This document shows positions 55,203 to 64,000 of a DNA stretch of 64,000 nucleotides, one piece after another. Source of the DNA: Arsenophonus sp052171275 (GTDB lineage: Bacteria; Pseudomonadota; Gammaproteobacteria; Enterobacterales; Enterobacteriaceae). Both the position numbers and the translations under genes were made by a program. Each line of letters starts with the position of its first letter. Position 1 is the first letter of the stretch. The stretch lies in assembly GCA_052171275.1 (NCBI GenBank), contig CM125795.1, forward strand, positions 1,922,001-1,986,000. Direction: 5' to 3'. The notes beneath the pieces were generated by a model. That model did no database searches. It was given only the letters and a program-made list of their open reading frames with translations, and was not told the origin of the DNA.

Positions 55203-56627
55203 TTAAGTATCAAAAATTTTCACTTTATATTGAGGATTTTTTAAATTTTCAATAGAAAAAATATCTTCTAATTGTTCTGCTGTCAATAAACCTTTATCCA
55301 ATACCACTTCTTTAACATTTTTACCTGTTTCGGCGCATATTTTACCGACAATATCACCATTATGATGTCCAATAAATGGATTAAGATAAGTAACAATCCC
55401 AATAGAATTAAAAACATATTTTTCACAAATTTCCTTATTAACTGTAATACCTATAATACATTTTTCTAACAAATTACGACAAGAATTATTCATTAATGAA
55501 ATTGATTCAAAGATTGCTTGGCTAATTGCAGGCTCCATCACATTCAACTGTAATTGACCAGCTTCAGCAGAAATTGTAACACAAGTATCATTACCTATAA
55601 CCTTAAAGCAAGCTTGATTAACAACTTCAGGGATAACTGGATTAATTTTAGCAGGCATAATAGATGAACCAGCTTGTAACTCCGGTAAATTTATTTCTTT
55701 CAAACCAGCTCGAGGTCCAGAAGAAAGCAATCGAAGATCATTACATATTTTTGATAATTTAACAGCTAAACGCTTTAGTCCTGCATGAACTGTAATATAA
55801 GCACCGCAATCGGAGGTTGCTTCAATTAAATCTTCTGCTGGAATACAAGGTAGTTCTGTTACTTCAGCTAATTTTTTTATTACCAATTCTTGATAACCGA
55901 CAGCTGTATTAACTTTTGTTCCGATTGCAGTTGCTCCAAGATTAACTTCAAGTAATAATTCACTAACACTATGTAAATTCTTTATTTCTTCTTTTAGTAA
56001 GATAGCAAATGCATGAAATTCTTGTCCTACTGTCATAGGAACAGCGTCTTGTAATTGTGTTCTACCCATTTTAAGAATATCTTTAAATTGATTTGCTTTT
56101 TGCTCAAAACCATCTTGAAGTAGAGTAATTGATTGAATTAAGTTGTTAATTGAATTATAAACTGCAATACGAAATCCTGTTGGATAAACATCATTAGTTG
56201 ATTGACTTTTATTTAAGTGATCATTTGGATTTAAATACTGATATTCACCCTTTTTATGACCCATTAATTCAATGCCAATATTAGCCAAAACTTCATTAAT
56301 ATTCATATTTAAAGATGTACCAGCCCCACCTTGAAATACATCTATTGGAAACTGATCCATGCATCTACCTTTGTTTAAAATTTCATCACAAGCATCAATA
56401 ATTACATTTGCTTGTTTTTGTGAAATAGTTTTTAATTCTTTATTTGCCATTGCTGCTGCTTTCTTTACCATTACCATTCCACGAATGAATTCAGGTACAT
56501 TATTAATAGTTCTGTCGCTAATAGAAAAATTCTCGATTGCACGCAATGTGTGGATGCCGTAATAAGCTTCAGCAGGTACATCTCGCTTACCTAATAAGTC
56601 CTCTTCAGAACGAATATTTTTCGACAT
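55203..56627 (-). CDS. aspA: AspA, aspartate ammonia-lyase (aspartase)
   Basis: AspA reversibly converts aspartate to fumarate and ammonia. 474 residues (E. coli 478). N-terminal EEDLLGKRDVPAEAYYGIHT, DVFQGGAGTSLNMNINEVLAN, SQSTNDVYPT, GRTQLQDAVPMT, and the superfamily signature GSSIMPAKINPVIPE with the catalytic Ser in its flexible loop. The aspartase-like GTSLNMN and overall alignment favour AspA over fumarase C. It is flanked by relics of its E. coli neighbours dcuA (downstream) and fxsA (upstream, opposite strand). It may feed fumarate to the TCA cycle or assimilate ammonia. Confidence 0.96.
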   Translation of the reverse strand: MSKNIRSEEDLLGKRDVPAEAYYGIHTLRAIENFSISDRTINNVPEFIRGMVMVKKAAAMANKELKTISQKQANVIIDACDEILNKGRCMDQFPIDVFQGGAGTSLNMNINEVLANIGIELMGHKKGEYQYLNPNDHLNKSQSTNDVYPTGFRIAVYNSINNLIQSITLLQDGFEQKANQFKDILKMGRTQLQDAVPMTVGQEFHAFAILLKEEIKNLHSVSELLLEVNLGATAIGTKVNTAVGYQELVIKKLAEVTELPCIPAEDLIEATSDCGAYITVHAGLKRLAVKLSKICNDLRLLSSGPRAGLKEINLPELQAGSSIMPAKINPVIPEVVNQACFKVIGNDTCVTISAEAGQLQLNVMEPAISQAIFESISLMNNSCRNLLEKCIIGITVNKEICEKYVFNSIGIVTYLNPFIGHHNGDIVGKICAETGKNVKEVVLDKGLLTAEQLEDIFSIENLKNPQYKVKIFDT

Positions 56628-56897
56628 AAAAACCTTCTTGAAATTATATAATGATATTGTTTATGAATATAAAATATTATATATAATATTATTTATTATG
56701 ATTAATTAAATATAATATATATCACTAAATTCAGATAACTTATTAAAACATAATTTTTATAAAAATGATAAATTTATAAATAATATTAATATTTTTATAT
56801 TAAAAATAAATATTTATAATATCACTCTTTTTAACATAATTTATTTCAATAAGTTAATAAGCTAATATTATAGTTATTAAATATTAATAAAAATGTT

Positions 56898-57310
56898 ATG
56901 CGCTGTTTTTCATTTATATTTTTATGTTCATTTATTTATATAAAATTTATTATTTTCTTAAAATTAATCACATTGGTAAATTAAAACATTAGTGTGCTAA
57001 TCACTATAGTAATATTAATTATATTAATTTCCATATATTTAAAATTTTTAATAAAATAATTAAATTAATGATTTATTTTTAATATAAAAATAAATTAACG
57101 TTAAAAAAATAACAATTAAAAATTAATTAAAAAAATTTTGCTAATTATGAATAATCTATTTATTTTATCTAATCTTTTTATTATCCAGATTCATTCATAC
57201 TTACTTTTCTTTATCTGAAAGAATAATAATTATAAAACTTATATGAATTATTTATTTTTCATTCTGCTTAAACAACTAATTGATGCTTTGAACTATTTTT
57301 AAAATAGAAA
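56898..57310 (+). pseudogene. fxsA: fxsA relic (inner-membrane protein)
   Basis: An ATG at 56898 opens MRCFSFIFLCSFIYIKFIIF..., which aligns from its first residue with FxsA (MRWLPFIAIFLYVYIEISIF) and, after a TAA at 56982, continues in frame as ISVLITIVILIILIS (GVLLTLVLVIFTSVI). Around 57150 NNLFILSNLFIIQIHSYLLF resembles the second hydrophobic part (MIKSVSLIIAGLLLLLPGFF). fxsA lies between aspA and groES in E. coli, in this orientation. The 3' limit is approximate. In E. coli its overexpression affects phage exclusion; loss is expected in a protected symbiont. Confidence 0.65.
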
Positions 57311-57450
57311 CCTATGAGAAAGTATTGATTTTATAAAATTTAATAAAAAATCAAACAATATTAAACATATAGATAATTCTTTAAAAATCATGATGATAAA
57401 ATGCTGATAATTTTATTTTAGATTAAAAAGAAAAAATCTTTGAATACCCT

Positions 57451-57478
57451 ATTGAATTAATTTTAATTAACCCCACTT
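57451..57478 (+). promoter_or_regulatory. Sigma-32 (heat-shock) promoter of groESL
   Basis: ATTGAA (57451-57456), 14 nt, CCCCACTT (57471-57478). This matches the sigma-32 consensus (TTGAAA ... CCCCATNT), and the CCCC block is the most GC-rich tetramer for hundreds of bases around. It lies about 90 nt before the groES ATG, as in E. coli. Confidence 0.75.
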
Positions 57479-57566
57479 ACTTAATAGGTATTGGTATTCA
57501 ATGAACTGCGTACTAGTATCATCATTTATTTATTTTATATGGATTTTATTTATAGGAGATCTATTA

Positions 57567-57860
57567 ATGAAGATTCGTCCATTGCATGATCGAATTATCA
57601 TCAATCGCGAAAAAGTTGAAGCTAAATCCGCTGGAGGTATTGTTTTAACAGGCTCTGCTGCAGGTAAATCAACTCGAGGTAAAGTTCTAGCTGTTGGTAA
57701 CGGTAGAGTTTTAGATAATGGTGAAAATAAACCATTAGATGTAAAAGTTGGCGATACTGTTATTTTTAACGATGGCTATGGCGTAAAGACAGAAAAGATT
57801 GATAACGATGAAGTATTAATTATGTCAGAAAGCGATATTCTGGCAGTTGTTGAAAAATAA
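57567..57860 (+). CDS. groES: GroES, 10-kDa co-chaperonin
   Basis: GroES caps the GroEL folding chamber. I start at the ATG at 57567 (MKIRPLHDRI), 22 codons inside the longest frame, because it gives the exact family length of 97 residues and follows AGGAG (57554-57558) by 8 nt. Mobile loop GGIVLTGSAAGKSTRG, roof-loop NGEN, and C-terminal VLIMSESDILAVVE are all present. groEL follows after 49 nt. A sigma-32-type promoter lies upstream. Confidence 0.98.
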   Translation: MKIRPLHDRIIINREKVEAKSAGGIVLTGSAAGKSTRGKVLAVGNGRVLDNGENKPLDVKVGDTVIFNDGYGVKTEKIDNDEVLIMSESDILAVVEK

Positions 57861-57909
57861 TTCCTAGTTTAAAATCTTCTGAATGAAATAATTTAAAGGA
57901 AAGAAAACA

Positions 57910-59556
57910 ATGGCAGCTAAAGATGTGAAATTTGGTAGTGATGCGCGTGCAAAAATGCTTCGTGGGGTAAATATTCTTGCAGATGCAGTTAAAGTTACTT
58001 TAGGTCCTAAAGGTCGAAATGTAGTTTTAGATAAATCTTTTGGATCTCCTTCAATTACTAAAGATGGTGTATCTGTTGCACGTGAAATTGAATTAGAAGA
58101 TAAATTCGAAAATATGGGTGCTCAGATGGTAAAAGAAGTTGCTTCTAAGGCAAATGATGCCGCAGGTGATGGCACAACAACTGCAACAGTATTTGCTCAG
58201 TCTATCGTAAGCGAAGGTTTAAAAGCAGTTGCTGCAGGTATGAACCCAATGGATTTAAAGCGTGGTATTGATAAAGCTGTTCTTGCGGCAGTAGAAGAAT
58301 TGAAAAAACTATCTAAACCTTGTGCTGATAATAAAGCGATTGAACAAGTTGGTACAATTTCTGCTAACTCTGATCAAACAGTAGGTAAGTTAATATCAAA
58401 AGCAATGAAAGAAGTTGGCAAAGAGGGTGTTATTACTGTTGAAGAAGGTTCTGGTTTAGAAGATGAACTAGCGGTTGTTGAAGGTATGCAATTTGATCGC
58501 GGTTATTTATCTCCTTATTTTATTAATAAATCTGATACTGGTTCTACCGAATTAGAAAATTCATATATTTTATTAATAGATAAGAAAATTTCTAATATCC
58601 GTGAATTACTACCTATATTGGAAATTGTTGCAAAAGCAGGTAAACCTTTATTAATTATTGCTGAAGATGTTGAAGGCGAAGCTCTTGCAACATTAGTTGT
58701 GAATAATCTTCGTGGTATTGTAAAAGTTGCTGCTGTAAAAGCACCGGGTTTTGGTGATCGTCGTAAAGCTATGTTACAAGATATTGCTATTTTAACAAAC
58801 GGTACTGTTATCTCTGAAGAGATAGGTATGGAATTGGAAAAAGTAACATTAGAACATTTAGGTCAAGCAAAACGCATAGTTATTAACAAAGATACCACTA
58901 CAATTATCGATGGTTTTGGTACAAAAAATGCAATTGATAACCGTGCTAAACAAATAGCACAACAACGTGATGAAGCTACTTCAGATTATGATAGAGAAAA
59001 ATTACAAGAGCGTATTGCTAAATTAGCAGGTGGTGTTGCTGTAATTAAAGTTGGTGCTGCAACTGAAGTTGCAATGAAAGAGAAACGCGCTCGCGTAGAT
59101 GATGCATTACATGCAACTCGTGCAGCAGTAGAAGAAGGTGTAGTTGCTGGTGGCGGTACCGCTCTAGTTCGTGTTGCAACTGCTTTAGATAAATTGAAAG
59201 GTGATAATGAAGATCAAACTGTTGGTATTCGCATCGCGTTACGAGCAATGGAATCACCTATGCGTCAAATTGTTGAAAATGCAGGTGAAGAATCAGCTGT
59301 AGTTGTTAATAATGTTAAACAAGGTAAAGATAACTATGGTTATAATGCTTCGACAGAAGAGTACGGTGATATGATCGATATGGGTATTCTTGATCCAACT
59401 AAAGTTACTCGCTCTGCTTTACAATTTGCTGCATCAATAGCTGGTCTTATGATTACAACTGAAGCCATGGTAACTGATTTACCAAAAGAGGATAAAGCTG
59501 ATATAGGCACTAGTGCTGGTATGGGTGGTATGGGTGGTATGGGTGGTATGATGTAA
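57910..59556 (+). CDS. groEL: GroEL, 60-kDa chaperonin
   Basis: GroEL forms the double-ring folding machine and is usually the most abundant protein of insect endosymbionts. 548 residues, identical in length to E. coli. ATP-binding LGPKGRNVVLDKSFG and DAAGDGTTTATVFAQ (catalytic Asp in GDGTTT), the apical domain about residues 190-375, AAVEEGVVAGGGTALVR, and the C-terminal GGM repeat tail (MGGMGGMGGMM). AAAGGAAAG precedes the ATG. It is among the least AT-shifted genes in the window, in line with strong selection. Confidence 0.99.
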   Translation: MAAKDVKFGSDARAKMLRGVNILADAVKVTLGPKGRNVVLDKSFGSPSITKDGVSVAREIELEDKFENMGAQMVKEVASKANDAAGDGTTTATVFAQSIVSEGLKAVAAGMNPMDLKRGIDKAVLAAVEELKKLSKPCADNKAIEQVGTISANSDQTVGKLISKAMKEVGKEGVITVEEGSGLEDELAVVEGMQFDRGYLSPYFINKSDTGSTELENSYILLIDKKISNIRELLPILEIVAKAGKPLLIIAEDVEGEALATLVVNNLRGIVKVAAVKAPGFGDRRKAMLQDIAILTNGTVISEEIGMELEKVTLEHLGQAKRIVINKDTTTIIDGFGTKNAIDNRAKQIAQQRDEATSDYDREKLQERIAKLAGGVAVIKVGAATEVAMKEKRARVDDALHATRAAVEEGVVAGGGTALVRVATALDKLKGDNEDQTVGIRIALRAMESPMRQIVENAGEESAVVVNNVKQGKDNYGYNASTEEYGDMIDMGILDPTKVTRSALQFAASIAGLMITTEAMVTDLPKEDKADIGTSAGMGGMGGMGGMM

Positions 59557-59595
59557 AATATAAAAAATATTAACATCATTTTATCACAAAGAAAT

Positions 59596-59634
59596 AAAAA
59601 AACCCTGACTTTAAATTAAATTCAGGGTTTTTTT
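59596..59634 (+). terminator. Rho-independent terminator of groESL
   Basis: A7 then CCCTGA (59596-59608), a 13-nt loop, then TCAGGG and T7 (59622-59634), 40 nt after the groEL stop. GC-rich stem followed directly by a T run. It is the only textbook intrinsic terminator I can find in the window. Confidence 0.92.
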
Positions 59635-62600
59635 AAAACCAAAATTTAAATTAATATTATTATTAGTATGATATTAATTTAAATATATTTAAAAAATATA
59701 AATTAAATTAAATTTATAAAAACATTACTTATATAATTTGTTTTATGAATAATATATTTAGCTTTATAATAGTAAATGTGTAAATATTTAAATAGAAGTT
59801 TTATAATTATAAAAAATATTTCATATATATAGCAAAATAATAATTCAACAAAATATTGTTACTTTTAAATTTTATTTCTATTGAAAATTAAAATAATTTT
59901 ATATCTTTATGAGATTTTCATAATATATATTAATAATGTATATGAACATTATAAAAATTATTTATTAATAAATAAATAATTTAAAAATTTAAATCAATCA
60001 ATATTTTGCTATATTTTCATTTTTTTATTAATTAATTTAAAAATAATATTCTAAAATACGAATAAATATTTTTTCTATCGTCACTTTAGTTTCTTCATTA
60101 ATAAATTTAATATAAGGAATGCACTACTTATAATTCTTTAACATAATTTTATTTAATAAAAATAAATAATAAAATAATATTTAACTTTAAAATATTATTT
60201 TATTAATTTAATTAACTATTTAATATTATTATTAACACTATATGAAAAGTACACTTTAATTTAATAAAATAATATTTACATTTTAAAACTTTTCTATTAT
60301 ATAATCAAACTCAATATTAATTTTATCCTGATGATTAATATGAATATAAGAATAATAATTTATTAATTAAAATATTTAATATTTTAAAATATTATAGTAA
60401 CATAATAAGGAATAATCATTAGTAATAAACTAATAAATTTTTAATACTTTTGATATCTAGAAACAAACTTTCTTTATGATATTAACTAAATTCAATTTAT
60501 TATCTTTATACTTAAAAAATTCTTATAAAAACGTTTGAAAACAATTTAATTAATCTAAATATATTGTTGAATATAATTCAATGCGTTTTCTCAATTTTTA
60601 TTATATTTATTTTTTTATAAAAATAAATATAACATTAAAAATAACTACAATTAATAAAATAGCCATCTTTAATTAATAATGATTATTTGATTTCTTATAT
60701 TTATTTAATAGTTCAAAATTTAAGCTATTTTATTCATTTAATGTATCAAGAAAAACATTCTTATAAGAATATTTTTAAGAATTAAGATATAACTTATCAT
60801 AAAAGAAAATCATTGTGGTATATTTTACATATTTGTATTTTCCAATAAAATAATAGAGTATTTATAAATAAAGAAAATAAAAATACGAATTTAAATTCAT
60901 CGAAATATAATTTCAATATAGTTTTATAATAATAAAATCGGATTAATTAATCAAGATTATTAATAGATTTTTAAATTCCTGTAATCAAATTTATTTGTTT
61001 TTTATTTTTTGATTAGAAAGTCAAAAATTTTTAATAATATTTTTATTTTTTAAAAAAAATTATGAAGAGTTTTTATGTTATTTTGTCTATATCTTACATA
61101 AATAAATTTTATTAACATCTAAAATAATTTTATATAAAAATCTTTTCTTATTTTAATAAAGTAAATTTATTAAATTAAGTAAAACATTCTTCATACTCAT
61201 ATAAAAAATAAAATTACTTTTTAACAAAGTTATTGTAAAATACTTAAATAAATTTGATTTATCAAAAAATTATTGATGTAATAAATATTAAACTGACTTA
61301 TTTATATAGTTATGGTAAAATTTTAATATTTTAAAAAAAATTTTTTAAAAATTATCTCTACATATAAAAATATCTATAATAAATGTTTAATTTTATTCAA
61401 TAAGACTAGAGTTATTATAATCTAAAATATATAATATATTTTAATTAATTTTTATTAGGATTATCTATTTTATTAAACTAATTAATTATTAATTGATATT
61501 AAAGTATAAAAGTAATAGTTTATATTAAATCGTAAAATTAGTAATATTAAAAGTACTCATATAGTAATAAATTTCTTTTATTTATTAAAATTAGTGAACT
61601 TAATGAAGATTAGTAACATATATTATTAATTATATTCTTACTATATTAAATGTTATTTAAATAATCTTGATCATTTTAGTTAAAGTATTTTTTAAAAGAT
61701 AATATAATAATAAAAATTATCATTATTTTAATAAAAACTTAAAATTTTAAAACTATTATTATTTCATTAGTATTTTCTACTAATATCAATTAACTAATTT
61801 TATTAAAACATTAATCTTAAATTGTTTATAATCTTAAAATTAATAATCAATTCTGAACTAATTAAATAATATTCTTATAAACTTAATGTTATATTAACTA
61901 TGTTGTTTTATATGTTCTTATATAAGATAATTTATAGGTTAAAAATAATTTAAATTAAAATTATATTTAATATTAATAATATAATTATAAATAAATAATC
62001 AACTTAATACTTTAAATAATATTGAATTTACATTAACTAATTTAAATCATTTAAAGCATAAATACAATATTTACTAATATTGATTATAAATTAAAATTTA
62101 ATAAAAAATACTATTTCCACATTTTATTAAAAATATCTAATTTTCAACATTAAACGGTGCTATTAATTTATTAATTATAAAATAATTAACTTAATCAATA
62201 ATATAATAACCATCAATAGAATATTGATAATAAAATATTTTATAAGTATGTTAATATAATCAATATAATAAAATTTAATTTTTTATTTATTAATATATTA
62301 AATTTTTATTCGAATATAAATTCACTTTATTATATTATAAAATTATAAATAGTATTAATAATAAATAAAAAAATAAAAAATAAATAATTAACTAAATTAT
62401 ATCAATTTATTTTAAATTTAAAATAAATTGAATTATTTTTTATATTTTAATATAAAACTAATAGTAACAATTACTAAGATATTTATTAAAGTAAATAATA
62501 TTAATTTAAAGAAAAACATCACTATTTTAGCACAAAAATAGTAAAGATAAACATTATTAATGATGAAAATATAAATTAAAATTTTTTATAAAAATTATAA

Positions 62601-64000
62601 AGAAATAAAATCTATTGATTTTATTTAATAACATAAAAGATTAATTATGATACATAATTAAAATTATATTTTTATCTCTTCTTGAATAATTTATAAATAA
62701 AATATCCATAATATTAAAATAAATGATATAAAATACTACACTGTATATATTATAATCAAATAAATATTAGTCTCTATATTTAGAGAAGAATAATAAATAA
62801 ATAGTTTATTTTAAAAAAAAATACTAATAATACTTAATTATGATCTAAAATAATAATAAAAATAATAAAATAAAAAATTTTAATTAATTTAGAAAAATTT
62901 AATATTTATTCAAATTAAGTTGATTATATAAGCTAATTAGATATTTTATCATTTATATTTATAAATTAATAATTAAGTAATTATAAATTTTAGTAAAATA
63001 ATCAATAATTTTTTGATTTATTCACATAAATTAAAACCATATAAAGTAAATAAAGAGATGTTGTTTATCAAGAAATATTTAAATTAATTGTAATTTATTT
63101 ATTTAAATTTATATATATTTTATATAATTATTTTTATCAAAAAAGATAATCTTATTATATAAATAAATTTTTATTGAGGTTCAAGTCAAACAAAGGATAA
63201 ATTAACTAATTATTTATTATATATTAATACTTTTATATTTTTTATTTAATAATAAAAGATTATTCTTTTAAGTAAATTTAAATAATTAAATTTTAATGTT
63301 TATATCAATCATAATTTTATTATTTAACTTAATTTTAAGCTAATTTAGCAATTAAATAATATTTTACTATTTAAAACATTTTTAAATATTATATAAATAA
63401 TAGTTAAAATAAGTTATCAATCAAAAAAGATAATATTTAATAATATAATTTTTTAATAAAAATTATATTATTAATTGTTTTTATCTTTTAAATAAAAAAT
63501 AAAAAACATTAATTTAATTATCATTATACTTTAAAAAAAATTTTTTTTTGATAAATTTATTTTATAAATCTAAATATAAAAAATTAATTAACTAAAAGAT
63601 ATTTTATTTATTCTTTTATTTTATTCAACGAGTTAACTATGATTTATAATAATTAATTTTTAAACTTAATAAATAATACTATTATTGTCTTAATTATTAT
63701 ACTATTAATTATTATTAATATAATATGAATTAGAATTAAATTCTATCATTTTTTGAAATATTTTTTAAAAGAATTTAATTAAATACTGATATTTAAATTT
63801 TAAAAAAAATTTTTAATACTTTGAGAATATATTTATTAATATGAATAATCTAATATAATAATATTAATTTGACTATTATTATGTATAAAATTCTTAAAAT
63901 TAAACAAAATTTAAATATTAAGAATAATAAATATTATATTAAAATAACTAATAATTAATTTAAATTATATTAAAATATAAAAATATATTTCAATTTTTTG
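59635..64000. other. 4.4-kb AT desert downstream of groEL
   Basis: No frame, RNA gene or relic could be supported on either strand. E. coli has yjeI, epmB and efp here; I searched by eye for EpmB motifs and saw none. Only short AT palindromes occur. Confidence 0.6.

Noticed and set aside
59045..59257. Minus-strand frames inside groEL (also 59340-59579)
   Set aside because: Low-complexity antisense shadows (Leu/His/Gln-rich or Pro/Ile repeats from the GGM tail).

Overview
The window looks like part of the chromosome of a strongly reduced, very AT-rich insect endosymbiont of the Enterobacterales. The gene blocks keep the order known from Escherichia coli: djlA<lptD>surA-pdxA-rsmA-(apaG-apaH)<folA; parE-parC-plsC-(ftsP); (tolC)-(ygiB-ygiC)..ribB<>ubiK..hldE; cca, folB, (plsY), tsaD<>rpsU-dnaG-rpoD-tRNA-Ile2; (fxsA), aspA-(dcuA), groES-groEL. 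Names in brackets are genes that survive only as decayed relics. Intact genes cover only about 38% of the window (my sum of CDS lengths). No IS element, phage, rRNA or CRISPR array is visible. Retained folA, folB, ribB and pdxA (folate, riboflavin, B6) fit a vitamin-supplying symbiont such as those of blood-feeding insects (Arsenophonus/Riesia/Wigglesworthia-like). That host type is inference; the genus cannot be fixed from this sequence.

Layout. 1-9.4 kb: a probable rluA relic, djlA (minus), then lptD-surA-pdxA-rsmA (plus) followed by apaG and apaH relics. 9.7-17 kb, minus strand: folA, an ftsP (sufI) relic, plsC, parC, parE. 17-30 kb: an AT desert with a weak tolC relic and a clear ygiB-ygiC relic pair. 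30-33 kb: ribB (with a decayed FMN riboswitch upstream), ubiK, and hldE split into two open frames. 33-37.4 kb: desert. 37.4-45.5 kb: cca, folB, a possible plsY relic, tsaD, and the macromolecular-synthesis operon rpsU-dnaG-rpoD, then a tRNA-Ile2(CAU). 47.5-53.4 kb: an approximately 1.6 kb inverted repeat, centred on a lone DedA-family gene. 54-59.6 kb: dcuA relic, aspA, fxsA relic, then groES-groEL with a sigma-32-type promoter and a strong terminator. 59.6-64 kb: desert.

Functionally the survivors serve information processing (dnaG, rpoD, parC/E, rsmA, tsaD, cca, rpsU, tRNA), an LPS-bearing outer membrane (lptD, surA, hldE, plsC), protein folding (groESL, djlA), cofactors (folA, folB, ribB, pdxA, ubiK) and aspartate/fumarate exchange (aspA). 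The main points of interest: most of the 'intergenic' sequence I could read against known neighbours is fossil genes in ancestral order; three conserved genes carry small frame lesions (djlA at an A9 run, dnaG at CCC-TGA, hldE at a 4-nt duplication in its interdomain linker); the HD domain of Cca and the acidic residues of the DedA protein are lost; a large imperfect inverted repeat and several long perfect hairpins sit in the noncoding DNA. All homology statements come from comparing translations with remembered family sequences, not from a search.
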